Origin: Diogma glabrata
Lineage: Eukaryota > Arthropoda > Insecta > Diptera > Cylindrotomidae
Assembly: GCA_963693315.1 (NCBI GenBank)
Contig: OY856187.1
Location: 388,258,885-388,322,884, forward strand
Length of the DNA stretch: 64,000 nt
Direction: 5' to 3'
The position numbers were made by a program, and so were the translations under genes. Below the pieces are notes generated by a model. It had not been told where the DNA came from and did no database searches. It was given only the letters and a program-made list of their open reading frames with translations. This document shows positions 12,102 through 24,105 of the stretch, one piece after another (position 1 is the first letter of the stretch; each line of letters opens with the position of its first letter).

Positions 12102-13430
12102 CAATTCAGCAATTAACATGGACTGAAGAACTAGAGCTTGTTTTACTAATTTCTTATTATGCTGAAATTTTTTTATTGTGAAAGGAGAAGAAATAATGAA
12201 TTGTGAAGTTGATGGATATATTGTTTTGATGTGACAGAGATATGAAAACTTCGCTATGGAAAAACTTGATAAAATGTACGATCAGTCAAACGTATTTTTG
12301 GATATTAGCATAATAATATTGTTTTGGATCTTTGTACCAATCAGTAAAAATTTTGATTTATCAATATGATTTTTAAAATAAATCTAAATAATCTGAGTAC
12401 TTATACAGATGCAATTTTTAAAATGCTAAATTGGAATATTTCCGGATGGTGGAAATTATACTTTATTATTTTGTGGACAAATTATAAAAGCTTAATTAAG
12501 GTAATTAATCAAAAGGGGGAAAAATTAAGAATCTAACACTACTGAACACACTAAATTCTGATCTCACCTTTGAATGGGAATTTGTGGAAGACACTAAATT
12601 AATTTGATTATATTTAAATAAAATTTTTTTTTATTTATTTTTTATTATTGAATCTGGATCTTCAAAACAGGAAGTGTTTCCTTATACTCTATAATGTAAT
12701 TTTTTTTTTGAACAAGGAAATAAAAGAGTTCGACTCGTTTGTTGTATGGAACCGGTATCTCTTCCGTTATTTCAATTTTTTTATTATTGTACGAAGCTCA
12801 TCTCGTTTTATTCTTAATACAAGTTTATCTGTCTGATAATCTTACCTATACAACGAGTAACAGACAAGAAGTATAACAGATGTCGTATTTGCCTTCAATG
12901 TCATGTCAAACAGAGCACTAGATTGGGTTGTGTCTGTCTGAACAACATATACATCAGTATATGCAGTTGGAATTGGACATCAAGTCTCAAGGACAAAATA
13001 GACTATCTTTAGAATTTTTTGAGCGAATTGCTTGCAATACTAGTTCCGGCAATCTACGCTGATTTGAAACTTATTGCTAGACATGCTGTCCGATTTTTTT
13101 TACTGAAGGCATTCTTATATTATGTCCTCTCATTAGATCCAAGAGCAAATCATATCCACAATGGTGGAAGAATCCTTCAGGCTGCCCATCAGGCTACTCG
13201 CCAGGAACCCAAGAAGTTATCTAGGAAAGTAAAATAAACTGGATTCTCTAGAGCAGTTTTCTTAAATCTTATAAATATGAGTTGAGAAAAATCGATTCTT
13301 CGAAACACTACTGTAATGATTTACAGAAGTCCTGTGAGTCATCCAGACGTTACAATTACTACTTTCTACGCCTCCACTTTTATCGAGCTATCGGGTTCAT
13401 ATATTCAGTACAACCCTAGTACTATGCCAC
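12102..13430. other. AT-rich intronic sequence, no gene seen
   Basis: Only short open frames, without recognisable motifs. A 72-codon frame at 13019-13237 has no recognisable domain and is probably chance or retroelement debris. Confidence 0.4.
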
Positions 13431-13620
13431 ATTCCTAGGTAATGGACTGAATCAAATGCAATCGTTATGCCTAAGACAGGAAAAAGGCTATCAATGCAGC
13501 TTTAAAAACCTAGAGCCCATCAGTTTGTCCTCTTATCTCTTCAATACTGGCAAGATCAATAAAAGAGTGTTTAAGAGGTGTGCAGCAGCCTGTGTTAGAA
13601 GAAACTGAATAATCTGGAAA
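13431..13620 (+). pseudogene. Decayed non-LTR reverse transcriptase fragment
   Basis: WTESNAIVMPKTGKR, then in another frame LEPISLSSYLFNTGKINKRV, resemble the RT fingers motif (W...A.VIPKPGK...RPISLLS...GKI.E). Stops and a frameshift separate the pieces. Confidence 0.5.
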
Positions 13621-14780
13621 GAGTTAGAAATGCTACCATAGCACTTACTCGAACAATTTCACGAATATCGCGAGGCTCACGTTGTCCATTGGATACATAG
13701 CACAATAATCTGGCCAACCTAGCTGTTAAAGGTCACCGTTTGGTCGTCGGCCCTAAATATATGAACAAACCAGAAATTCCTGGTTAAAGTTCAGAGATCC
13801 GTTTCATTGTTTACTAGTAGGGCTCTATGGAATACACTTACCTCTGCAAAAATTTGCTTGAATTTCACTCCTATTGGAGTCTTTGCCAAACAGATAGTCG
13901 TTAGATACTACGTGTGTTAAGTTAAAATCAACCTAATGTGAACTTGTAATAATATAGTGCACTCTTCCAGTCTGGTTAAAACGAAAGGTTATACACTAAT
14001 ACATTTCGAAACCATTTTTAGAGACTAACTTCACTACTGCTTTTCCTTCCAATGAGAATTGGAAAAGGTGGAATAGAAAATGGTATTAGGTGCAAAACTT
14101 ACAGCTTAAAAAACTTTATTTCTTAACGAGATGACCGATCAGATCCCGATTTTTTTTTTCAAACAAACAAAAACATTTTGAAACAGTTTAGTAAATGTTA
14201 TGTAATATCAAAATTTCACACATTAAAAATTAAATCAATTCAAGGTAAAATACTTTTCGGAACAAAAAATAAGCAAACTTTTCCAAATACGCAGGTTGTA
14301 AGTAGATTAAATATATGAAACTACGATATCAACTAAATCTGTCGTGATCCATCAAAAACAAAAAAAATAAACGAACAATCTAAAACAAACCAGTTCGAAC
14401 ATGCTTGTAATTATGTTAAGCCTTTAAGCAAACATGCTAAATTTAATTAAGTTTTATATTCCACAACCTTTTTTGTTGGTAAGCTTTTTATAAAAACACG
14501 ATGATATCTTTATATAATTTTTTATTAGTTATAATTAATTAATCAACTAAAAATTACCTTGAATATTTAGCAAAACCTTTCATAAACAAATCGAAAAAAA
14601 AATCAAACCACTCACAACGTTCATCCCAAGCCGGTTTAATTTTACTTTTGTTTTGATCATCTCACTGATCGAATATTGTTATAATAAAATTAAAATCTGC
14701 GTAAATAAATATTAAAATTCTTTTTGAATTATATTTTAAGGGCAAACAAAAGGTAGATATAAACGAATAATATCAATATG
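13621..14780. other. Intronic sequence, no gene seen
   Basis: Possible further RT debris up to about 13900, but no motif can be read with confidence. The rest is AT-rich and featureless. Confidence 0.4.
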
Positions 14781-14850
14781 TGTCACAACAACACATAAAA
14801 ATCGACCTAGGTCCCACAACGTGAGTTCTCAGGTGCTGATGGTCACAAAA
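14781..14850 (-). repeat. Jockey-like 3'-end remnant
   Basis: TGTGTCACAACAACACATAA and GGTCCCACAAC match the complement of the Jockey-like 3' end (compare 44079-44145). It is a 5'-truncated, decayed copy on the minus strand. Confidence 0.7.
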
Positions 14851-15640
14851 GGTAATTTTTTTAAGAAAATTAAACAATAAAGATAATAAAATTTGACATA
14901 GGTTAATTTTTCAAGAAAGGAGGATTGTGGTAAGCCCTTTCATGGCTAACAGAATACTAATTACGCGCTTTCAATTAGTTTTATAGTAAAAGTATCGTAC
15001 AGCTATAATATAGTATATATACAGCGGTAACAAACCAAGCGCATATTGTCTAGAATCGTTAATTTAACCAAAACATGTAACAGCATAAAAATCATGATAA
15101 ACTTACAACTTCTACATTTAAGGAAGATATAATGTAGTGCGTTTTAAAATTAATGGAGTTGATATCATTGGCGTAACTAAGAAATTGTTCGAAGGTGGGC
15201 CTAGCCCCGTAACATTGCTGAGTAAAATAATAAAAAATTTTCGTGTTTATTTCTTTTTTTAATATACATAGCAGGTGTTGCTATTTGAGGTTTATTTTCA
15301 ATTTGGCTGTCTTTTTTAGTTTTTTACTACAGTGCAATTAGGGTTGGCAATACCGGACTAAAAAATCAATACCGGTATTTCGGTATTCAATTATTTCAAT
15401 ACCGGTACACCGATATTATGCCGGTATTAAAAAACGAAAATAAATACTAAAAAACATAAAAGAAGAAATATTTTTTATTTAAATAACAAAAATAGATTTC
15501 ATTTACATAACATTTCAACTTTCAATGACTAAAATAAGCTAAAGCAAAATAAATGGAATTCATTTGAATGAATTAGTACTAATTATTCATAGTATAGTAT
15601 TAAACTGGGCCCTTAAAAAGCTGATTTCATCAATGCTCTC
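14851..15640. other. Intronic sequence with a possible hAT end near 15330
   Basis: CAGTGCAATTAGGGTTGGCA (15330-15349), followed by repeated ACCGGTATT motifs to about 15430, resembles hAT-type non-autonomous element ends. No matching opposite end was found. The rest is AT-rich without genes. Confidence 0.35.
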
Positions 15641-15657
15641 ATCTGAGAGTCTAGAGC

Positions 15658-15720
15658 AGTGATGGCGAACCCACGATCCGCGGGTCATGGACTGACCCGT
15701 GAGACGTTTTTAAATACCCG
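15658..15720 (+). repeat. hAT-type terminal sequence, single end
   Basis: CAGTGATGGCGAACC is a common hAT terminal inverted repeat motif. No partner end was seen, so this is an orphan end. From about 15720 to 16050 the sequence is AT-rich without genes. Confidence 0.45.
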
Positions 15721-16049
15721 CGAAAATATTCAGATAATTTATCTAAAATTTGAGGTTTAAATATTTTAATAACAAATCATAAATAAATCTAATTCTACAA
15801 TTAATTTGTAAAAATATGGAGGGGTTGAAATCTCACAGCTCTGAGATATCAAGAGTCAAGACTTCGGTCTGGGTTAAGGATTTTGATATAGTTTTCGGCA
15901 AAAAACTTTAATGACATGGTTTTTAGTTTTGGGCAGCGATGTATATCAAACATAACTCTTTGTTAAAGTACAAGTATTTTTTATGTCTGTTTAAAAATTT
16001 ATTACAAAACTAGCACGAAACATCAATACGTTGCCGGAAAATCATAATC

Positions 16050-17061
16050 AAAATTCCAAAAATGTTGTTAAATTAAATAAAATCAAACTTTTTCAAAATT
16101 CCAAAAATTAGAATAAAATCAAATATTTAAACTTTTTCTAAACTCCGATAGTATTCCAAAATTTCTTAAAAATTCAACCTTTTTTCCAAAATTCTAAAAA
16201 TATTGCAAAAATTATTACAAAATCAAAAATTGAAAATTTTTTCAAAATTCCAAAAATTACAATAAAATCGAAAATTAAAAATTTTCAAAATTCTAAAAAT
16301 ATTCCAAAAATTCTTACAAAATCAAATATTAAAACTTTTTCCGAAATTCTAAATATATTGCAAAAATTATTACAAAATCAAAAATGCAAACTTTTTCAAA
16401 ATTCCAAAAATATTTCAAAAACTATAACAAATTCAAAAATTTCCATGTTCAATTTCATTTTCAATTACATTTACGTCATAAAAACAGCTACATTTTTTTT
16501 TTCCAAAAAATTCGCTAAAAAATAAATGAATTAATTTTTTGACACACGTGACAACATTTTTTTGATAAACTTATACTGCCATAATTCTCAATAATAATAA
16601 TAAAATTTCATTTCCAACAAACAATTAATTTTATTTTTTTTCCAAAAAATTACGTAAAAAAATAAATAAAAATTTTTCTTTTGACACACTTGACAACATT
16701 TTTTTGACAAACTTATAATGCAATAATCTAGTTTTTGATCTCACATATCAATCCCGACCATCAAGATTCCCCCAAATTTAATGTTCCTACTCGTAATCAC
16801 TTAAAATGAACGTTTTTTAAGCCAAAAATATGAAACTTTGCTATTTTTGACACACATAATGATTTTTTTGACACACTTCCGGTACAGTTATCGAACACAG
16901 CGTCCTTTCGGACCTGTATCTTGTGAATAACTATTTTTAGGAAAAAAAATTTTTGAAATCCCTCCAGCCGTTTTCCCTGCAGTGTAGGTAATGACGGCGG
17001 CCGGCCGACAGACACATACATTTTTTTTTTTTGCTTTTTTAGAATCAGGAGGTCCTAAAAC
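16050..17061 (+). mobile_element. Element X, copy 1, left part (split by the hAT insertion)
   Basis: Closely similar to 61210-62260. It consists of degenerate repeats of the type AAAATTCCAAAAATTA, then about 145-bp units containing TTTGACACACTTGACAACAT, then a GC-richer segment (GAAATCCCTCCAG, GACGGCGGCCGGCC) ending in the hAT target site. The remaining part resumes at 49064. Short open frames in it recur in every copy and are not genes. Confidence 0.8.
17054..17061. repeat. Left 8-bp target-site duplication of the hAT (CCTAAAAC)
   Basis: CCTAAAAC precedes the hAT end CAGGGCCGGCGC and recurs right after the hAT end at 49064-49071. The uninterrupted element X copy (about 62257) carries it once. 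Confidence 0.92.
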
Positions 17062-17239
17062 CAGGGCCGGCGCTTCCATGGAACAGTACGAACAGTTTGA
17101 CGGGGCGCTAAAATTGGAGGGCGCCAAAACCCAATTAATAAAAATAAATTTAAAATAATAAAATAAATATTTTAATTACCGAAATTTATTACCAAAAATA
17201 TTTTTTTCACTGCGTAAAAATTCTTAAATTTTTTTTGTA

Positions 17240-18457
17240 AAATTTCTTTCAATGCAATCTTTGGCATTCAGAGGTGGGTCAGACAGGTTATACGACAAAA
17301 ATAATGGTAATTTTCTCAAATTAGTAGAAGCAATTGCTGCATTTGACAATGTTCTTTCAGAACACCTACGACGGATAACTAATAATGAGACGCAAAACAA
17401 ATATTTGTATAAAAGCATCAGAATGAACTAATTTCAATCGTGTCTAAAGTTATTCAAAATAAAATGATAAAAGGTGCAGAATATTTTTCGATAATTGTTG
17501 ATTGTACTCCAGATCAGAGCCGCAATGAACAATTATCACTTATTGTTAGAGTTGTTCATAGAAATCAAAACAAACATGAAATTAAGGAGCTTTTTATGGG
17601 TTTTTTAAAAGCTACAGATACGACGGGTAAGGGCTTAACGAATTTAGTTTTAGACCGACTAACTTCTCTAAATTTTTCAATTAGTGATTCCAGAGGGCAA
17701 GGCTATGATAATGGCTCAAATATGAAGGGAAAAAACATTGTAATGCAAGCTCAAATTGAACAAATAGAACCCCGAGCATTTTTTGTGCCATGCGCATCAC
17801 ATTCAGCTAACCTAGTCCTTCTGGATTCAGTTCAATGTTCACTTCAAGCTGTAAATTTTTTTGATACTGTCCAATGTTTATATGTTTTTTTTTTCTAGTT
17901 CTGTTTCAAGATGGGACATTTTGATGTGAAAACATTAACTCTCAAGCCACTCTGTACGACAAGATGGGAAAGCCGCATAGAAGCTTAAAAACCCTTAATG
18001 TGTAGTTTAGGTAATATTTATGACGCTTTAGTTCAAATAGGAAGTGACAAGGATAAGGACGGAATAACAAGAAATAACGCGAATAGTTTATCTCTCAAAA
18101 TTATTCCATTTGAATTTATTTGTTCAATAATTATTTGATATAATATTCTTGATAAAATTAATATATTTAGCAAATATTTACAAAGTCCTGCTATTTGTTT
18201 AACCACGGCAGTACATTTGATAGAGGGCACAAAAGAGTTTTTGACGAACTTACGAAATGAGGAAAAATTTCTGGGGTTCATCTTGCAAGCTAAAGAAATA
18301 GCTTTAAAATTAGATGTTCCACCAAATTTCCTGGGTGCTCCAAAGCGCCCTAGCCGAAAACCTCAACTTTTTTCGTACGAAGGTAGCGACGAAATTATAT
18401 CAAATCCTGAACAAAAATTTAAAGTTAAATTTTATTTTCAAATCCTTGATCAGGCGA
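17240..18457 (+). pseudogene. hAT transposase (DUF4371/ZMYM1-like), 5' part, broken
   Basis: Readable pieces include LVEAIAAFDNVLSEHLRRIT, YFSIIVDCTPDQSRNEQLSL (first catalytic-aspartate region), GQGYDNGSNMKGK (second aspartate region) and PCASHSANLVL, then RWESRIEAL. These follow the order of DUF4371 and RNase-H-like hAT transposases. Stops occur near 17431, 17898 and 17985 and the frame changes several times. The coding sequence breaks at FQILDQA, where the 5.15-kb insertion begins. Confidence 0.88.
18454..18457. repeat. Left target-site duplication (GCGA) of the 5.15-kb insertion
   Basis: GCGA is followed by TGTAATAGG. The matching GCGA at 23612-23615 follows ATACTACA, and the hAT sequence continues as in copy B (45284 onward). 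Confidence 0.82.
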
Positions 18458-18479
18458 TGTAATAGGTCGTAACGGCACC

Positions 18480-18640
18480 TCATATGGATAGAGCTACCGG
18501 TTGTGCCATTTGTAATAGTGTAGAGGTACCTCTGATGACGAGAGATACCGGCTGCACCAATTGTAATAGTGTAGAGGTACCTCTGATGACGAGAGATACC
18601 GGCTGCACCAATTGTAATAGGTCTGGTCCACCGGTTGTGT
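18480..18640. repeat. Three tandem units of about 57 bp
   Basis: The units share GTGTAGAGGTACCTCTGATG, ACGAGAGATACCGGCTG and CACCAATTGTAATAG. Two are nearly identical and the first is diverged. They lie just inside the left end of the insertion. Confidence 0.9.
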
Positions 18641-19559
18641 CGATTGGGATAGGTTTGGGTGTCCTTTCTTCTCCCAGGTTCCTATTCACGTCTTAAATTA
18701 AAGTTTGGTAAACAAAAACTCTTACCTGTTTACTTATATCTGCTTGGTTTTCTCGATTGGTTTAAGTGTAAACCACTGAAAGAATCTTTTAAATTTGTTG
18801 TTACACTAGCACAAATTTTTATTAATTTTGGTTCATGGTATGGTAACTTAAATTTTTACACACAATAACCTTTTTTGTTAAGGATTTTTTATAAATACAA
18901 ATTCTTTCGTAAAGATTTCTAATAATGATTTTTAGTAATTTTTACAAACTCGAATCTTCTCATAGAGACTTTCATTAATGATTCTTATAATGATTTTTAA
19001 TAACAAACACAAATCTTTTCACATAGATTTTCAATAGTGATTTTTTAATGATTTTTTCTAGCACAAATCTTTTCGTAAAGATTCTCTATATAATGATTTT
19101 TATAATGATTTTTTCTATTTTGCGTCTAAAATAAAGTCATTTCGATACCCAAATGCGTATCGAAATGGCCTTCATTAAGATACGCAAAGTTTTGTTTTTC
19201 AAGGTTGGTCACATTGGTCATACAAACGTCAGTGAAAGTTAAAACGAATAATTATATAAATAAAATTATTCTTATAATTAATCTTATTATTAAAAAATAA
19301 TCTAAATTAGTGTTAAATATTTTAATTAATTAAAATAATTAGTAATTATAACAAAATATCAAATTGACTATATTTTAATAAAATACACATTTTATGAAAG
19401 CTAGTTTTGCAACAAAAAAATATTGCGACGCTGATGCATAGGCTGACTTCACCACAGCTCTGGAAACATAGTGTTCTGGATATATAATGAGCTAATATCC
19501 ATAAAATACTTTAATTAAAAGCTAACCAATATTATGGACTTCGTAGTTCTAATAATAAA

Positions 19560-22200
19560 AATATTAAAGCAGGCAGTAGTATTCCAACAAACATAAATTC
19601 TGTTGTACGAAAAAAAGTAAAAAAAATTTTATCGGAAGTGACAAAGCGGAAGTTGGGATGCAGAACTGTTGTAAACTTTACTAAATGGGTATGTACCAAA
19701 TTTCATCCAACTCGATTATTACGTACAGAAGTTATTGAGCTTCCAAAATAACAGGTGCTTGGAGGACCCCCCACCACTTTGCTTACTATCGCTAAAAAAA
19801 CTAATCAGTTCCTTGCCATACATATTTGCATCTTTTTGCAAAGTGTAATCAAAATTACTTAACGAACGAATGTTGTATGTTTCCAACAAACATTGAAACA
19901 ATAAACAGGTGTTCGGGAGGACCCCACCACTTATCCCAATATTGTCCAAAAACTAGTCAATTCTTTGTCAATAAAGTCTTTATCTTTTTTCAAAGTGCCA
20001 TTAAAATTGATTAATGAATGAAATCTGTATGCTCCCAACAAACTTTAAAAACCAAGTGTAAAACGTCAGCAGTTGTATGGTAGATCCCCCGCCACTTTGA
20101 TCAATGTGTCCCAAAAGATGATAATTATCTTCTTACACTAATTGAAATTTTTCCATAAGTTTTATCATAATCACTTCATTATTGTAGGCTGTAGTGTGCA
20201 TAAAGATACTGAAAAAACTGCCAACAAGTAAAAACAATTTTTTTTTACCGGAAGTGAAAAACCGGAAGTTGGGATGCAGAATTTTTGTAAATCATACTAA
20301 ATGCTTATGTACAAAGTTTCATTCAATTCGATTATCAGGTACAGATGTTATTGAGCTTTCAAAAAAACAGGTGCTCCAGGGACCCCCCACCACTTTGTTC
20401 ACTTTCGCTCAAAAACTAATCAGTTCTTTGCCATACATGTTTGCATCTTTTTCCAAAGTGTCATCAAAATTCGTTCACGAACGAATGCTGTGTGCTCCCA
20501 ACAAACATTGAAAAAAGTGTGACACATTAAACAGGTGTTCGGGAGGACCCCCACCACTTATTCCAATATTGTCCAAAAACTAATCAGTTCTTTGTTACTT
20601 AAGTTTCCATCATTTGCCAAAGTGTCATTAAAATTGAATAATGAATGAAGTCTGTATGCTCCCAACAAACTTAAAAAACAAAGTGTGAAAAGTCAGCATT
20701 TGTATGGTAGACCCCCCACCACTTTGATCAATGTGTCCTAAAACATAATAATTATCTTTTCACACTAATTGGAACCCTATTCCATAAGTTTCATCATAAT
20801 CACTTCATTATTGTTGGCTGTAGTGTGCATAAAGACACTGAAAAAACTTCAAAAAAGTACAAAACAATTTTTTTTACCGGAAGTGAAAAACCGGAAGTTG
20901 GGATGCAGAACTATTTTAAACCGTACTACATACTCATGTACCAAGTTTCATCCAATTCGCTTATCACGTACAGAAGTTATAGAGCTTTCAAAAAAACAGG
21001 TGCTCCAGGGACCCCCCACCACTTTGTTCACTATCGCTCAAAAACTAATCAGTTCTTTGCCATACATGTTTGCATCTTTTTCCAAAGTGTCATCAAAATT
21101 CGTTCACGAACGAATGCTGTGTGCTCCCAACAAACATTGAAAAAAGTGTGACACATTAAACAGGTGTTCGGGAGGACCCCCACCACTTATTCCAATATTG
21201 TCCAAAAACTAATCAGTTCTTTGTTACTTAAGTCTCCATCATTTGCCAAAGTGTCATTAAAATTGAATAATGAATGAAGTCTGTATGCTCCCAACACACT
21301 TAAAAAACAAAGTGTGAAAAGTCAGCATTTGTGTGGTAGACCCCCCACCACTTTAATCAATGTGTCCCAAAACAGGATAATTATCTTTTCACACTAATTG
21401 GAACCCTATTCCATAAGTTTCATCATAATCACTTCATTATTGTAGGCTGTAGTGTGCATAAAGACACTGAAAAAACTTCAAAAAAGTACAAAAAAATTTT
21501 TTGTACCGGAAGTGAAAAACCGGAAGTTGGGATGCAGAACTATTTTAAACCGTACTACATACTCATGTACCAAGTTTCATCCAATTCGCTTATCAGGTAC
21601 AGAAGTTATAGAGCTTTCAAAAAAACAGGTGCTCCAGGGACCCCCCACCACTTTGTTCACTATCGCTCAAAAACTAATCAGTTCTTTGTCATACATGTTT
21701 GCATCTTTTTCCAAAGTGTCATCAAAATTCATTCACGAATGAATGTTTTATGCTCCCAACAAACATAAAAACTTTGTGGAAAAAACCACCTGTTGTATGG
21801 TGGACCCCCCAACCCTTTATTCAATGTGCTCCAAAAGCTGATAAAATCTTTCTCATGTTATTTAAAAGCTTTTCGCAACGTTTCATGAAAATCGATCGGT
21901 AATTGTAGGCTACAGTAGGGATAAACACCTGAAAAAAAAACTTTTTAACCGGAAGTGACAAACCGGAAGTTGGTATGCAGAAATATTGAAAACAGTATTA
22001 AAACCTTGTATACTAAGTTTCAATAAGATCATAGCTCGAGATCAGAAGTTATTCAAGATTTAAACTTAGAGGTGTTCGGGAGACCCCCCGCCATTTTGTC
22101 CAAATTTAAAATGAATCCAGATCTTCTATTTTCAAGTGAACCTGTATCATTTGCCAAAGTTTCATCAAGATCCTATGCAGAAAACTCACCCACCCACCCA
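19560..22200. repeat. Satellite-like array, 629-bp period, about five units
   Basis: GGGATGCAGA recurs at about 20271, 20900 and 21529 (spacing 629 twice), with diverged units near 19653 and 21975. Each unit holds CCGGAAGT-type pairs and two or three subrepeats with the motif GACCCCCCACCACTTTG followed by CAAAAACTAATCAGTTCTTT. Short open frames repeat in every unit and are by-products of the repeat. A (CACC)n run lies near 22185-22210. Confidence 0.92.
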
Positions 22201-22298
22201 CCCACCCACTTTAAAACATTAAAACATAAAAAATATTTTTTAAAATTTCAAGACAACAAATGCAAAATAGAAAAAATAGTATAAAAAACTCGTTTCAT

Positions 22299-22384
22299 AA
22301 GACGTTTTATCGCACTTATCCTTTAGAAAACTCCCCGCTGCGCGGGTCGTTTTCTAAACAGATTGCGTGCGATAAAATCGTCGA
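22299..22384. other. Long two-part hairpin
   Basis: GACGTTTTATCGCAC pairs with GTGCGATAAAATCGTC (one extra base), and inside it TTAGAAAAC pairs with GTTTTCTAA around a GC-rich loop (CCCCGCTGCGCGGG). The strong structure sits at the right edge of the satellite-bearing insert. Confidence 0.75.
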
Positions 22385-22639
22385 TTATGAAGCTAGTTTC
22401 TTAATATACTATTTTCTAACACAAATCTTTTCGTGAAGATTTTCTAGTAAATGATTTTTATAATGATTATTTAAAATGATTTTTTCTAACACAAATCTTT
22501 TCGTGAAGATTTTCTATTTAATGATTTTTTAAAAACTCGAATCTTCTCATAGAGATTTTCATTAATGATTCTTATAATGATTTTTAATAACAAACACAAA
22601 TCTTTTCATATAGATTTTCAATTTAACACAAGATTTTTT

Positions 22640-23611
22640 CTTTAATTCTATCACACACAGATTTTCTTTCACTTTCACTTGGTTGAAACTTTCGTAACCA
22701 AAACTTTTCGCGGCGACCGGGTTTTGTTAAAAAATAATACTGACTGACTGGGTTCGGGGCCCAAAGGGTTTGGACCCCCGAAAGCTAAGTCGTTATCGCG
22801 TTCCCGATTTGAATTCAACTGTGTCTTATTCAATTTTTGAATAAGTTTTATAATGAAAGCTAAGTTTGATTAACCAATCAAAACTTAGGATTTAATTAAT
22901 TTTATTTTCTATCGAAAATGTAGTATTTGCTATTTTAAGTAAACATAATTTTTATAGTTTTACTAAGTGTTATCGGATTTCGTAACTTCCGTTTTATCGA
23001 ATAAGTATTTTTGATTTAATAATTATATGAATTTTTGTATAGAATATCGTTTAATGAGTTTATTTTATTCAAATTTGCTTATCGATGGAGTTTGTTTGAT
23101 TAGATATTTTTGTTGTAATGTGGAAATATCTATGGTTTCAACTTTGTTGCTTGGAATGTTCGAATATTTGAACGAATTGTGGGATCTGCCTAATTGCAAT
23201 TTTGAATGAAAATTTGTATCCAAACTTTGTTGCTAAGTTATGAATTTTGCTTAAGTTAGGCTTTTTTGTATTCGAGTAAATATTTCTGAATATTGTGAAA
23301 TATTTACAATTGAGTTTTTAGGAATTATTTAGTTGATTTCTTAGTATTATGAAATAATTAATTTTGTGGTGAAATTGAGTTTGGAATAGATTTTGTTGAT
23401 ATTCATGATATCGATGATTTAATACAATGTTTGGATGAGAATAGGGTTTTGGGTGTTATATGGGATTGGATGTTGTATCATTTAGATGAAATAGGGGTTT
23501 TGGGTGTTGTATGTGATTAGATGTGGTATCGATATGCTTGCTCTAAACTTTATTGAGTGGGTTTGGAGATCTATTGCTTCATATGTATATTCCTAGTTTA
23601 GGAATACTACA
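22640..23611. other. Right part of the 5.15-kb insertion, no gene seen
   Basis: AT-rich apart from GGGTTCGGGGCCCAAAGGG near 22750. GATTGGATGTTGTATC-type repeats occur at 23440-23540. No coding motif was found. Confidence 0.5.
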
Positions 23612-23615
23612 GCGA
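23612..23615. repeat. Right target-site duplication (GCGA)
   Basis: Partner of 18454-18457; hAT coding sequence resumes here. Confidence 0.82.
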
Positions 23616-24033
23616 TTCAATCTGTTAGCGAACGGTTTGATCAAATTTCGGAACACAATAATATTTTCAAGTTTTTGCATAATATTTCTGTGGCTTCATT
23701 AAATGCTTCTGATCATTAACACTAACCATCATTCTGACAATTATTTAGTCTTTCCCTAGAAAAGCATTTAACTTTCAATTCAAAGTCTTATATAGTAGGT
23801 TTAGATTTATGGGACGAAATTAAAACATTCCAAAGTATAATTTCAGGAACTTTAAGCCCTATAGAATCATTAGATTTTATATTTGAAAAAAAATTCGACC
23901 AGATATTACCAAATCTAGTTGTAGCTCTTAGAATTTTATTGACAATACGAGTCACAGTAGCTTCCGGTGAACGTAGCTTTTCTAAATTAAAAATTATTCA
24001 AAATTATTTACGTAGTACAATAGGACAAGAAAG
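23612..24033 (+). pseudogene. hAT transposase dimerisation region, copy A
   Basis: It matches copy B (45281-45683), including FKFLHNISVASLNASDH and the hATC-type motif ASGERSFSKLKII. A roughly 20-bp insertion near 23720 shifts the frame. The segment stops abruptly at the Jockey-like 5' end. Confidence 0.85.
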
Positions 24034-24105
24034 TCATTCATTCATGAGAGTGTTGCGTACACGCGCTTTCCAAATTTTGAACTACACGGTGACGGCTTCA
24101 ATACA

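Larger units (their letters stand above)
19122..22408. mobile_element. Nested 3.3-kb satellite-bearing insert, unclassified
   Basis: CTATTTT occurs at both 19115-19121 and 22409-22415, and removing the segment restores the surrounding repeat pattern (TTTTTTCTATTTTCTAACACAAATC). Both edges have hairpins: ATTTCGATA...TATCGAAAT near 19140-19165, and a longer one at 22299-22384. The interior is mostly the 629-bp array. The family is unknown; tandem-repeat cores with terminal hairpins recall Helentron-related elements, but no diagnostic end was seen. Confidence 0.45.
18458..23611. mobile_element. 5,154-bp TG...CA-ended insertion, possible giant solo LTR
   Basis: It starts TGTAATAGGTC and ends GGAATACTACA, has LTR-style TG...CA termini with inverted TGTA/TACA, and is flanked by a 4-bp duplication. 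No pol or gag coding is present, and I see no second copy of either end inside it. A solo LTR or a non-autonomous LTR-type element fits best. It contains 50-60-bp repeats (18480-18630), clustered CACAAATCTTTTCGT motifs on both sides (18880-19110, 22420-22640), and a nested satellite-bearing insert. Confidence 0.6.

Noticed and set aside
19560..22200. A series of 60-120-codon open frames sharing the same C-terminal residues
   Set aside because: They recur once per 629-bp repeat unit in different frames, have no protein motif and follow the satellite period, so they are by-products of the repeat.
22185..22210. (CACC)n run as a telomere-like repeat
   Set aside because: Short, interstitial, and not the TTAGG-type or other known insect telomere motif; a simple microsatellite inside the satellite-bearing insert.
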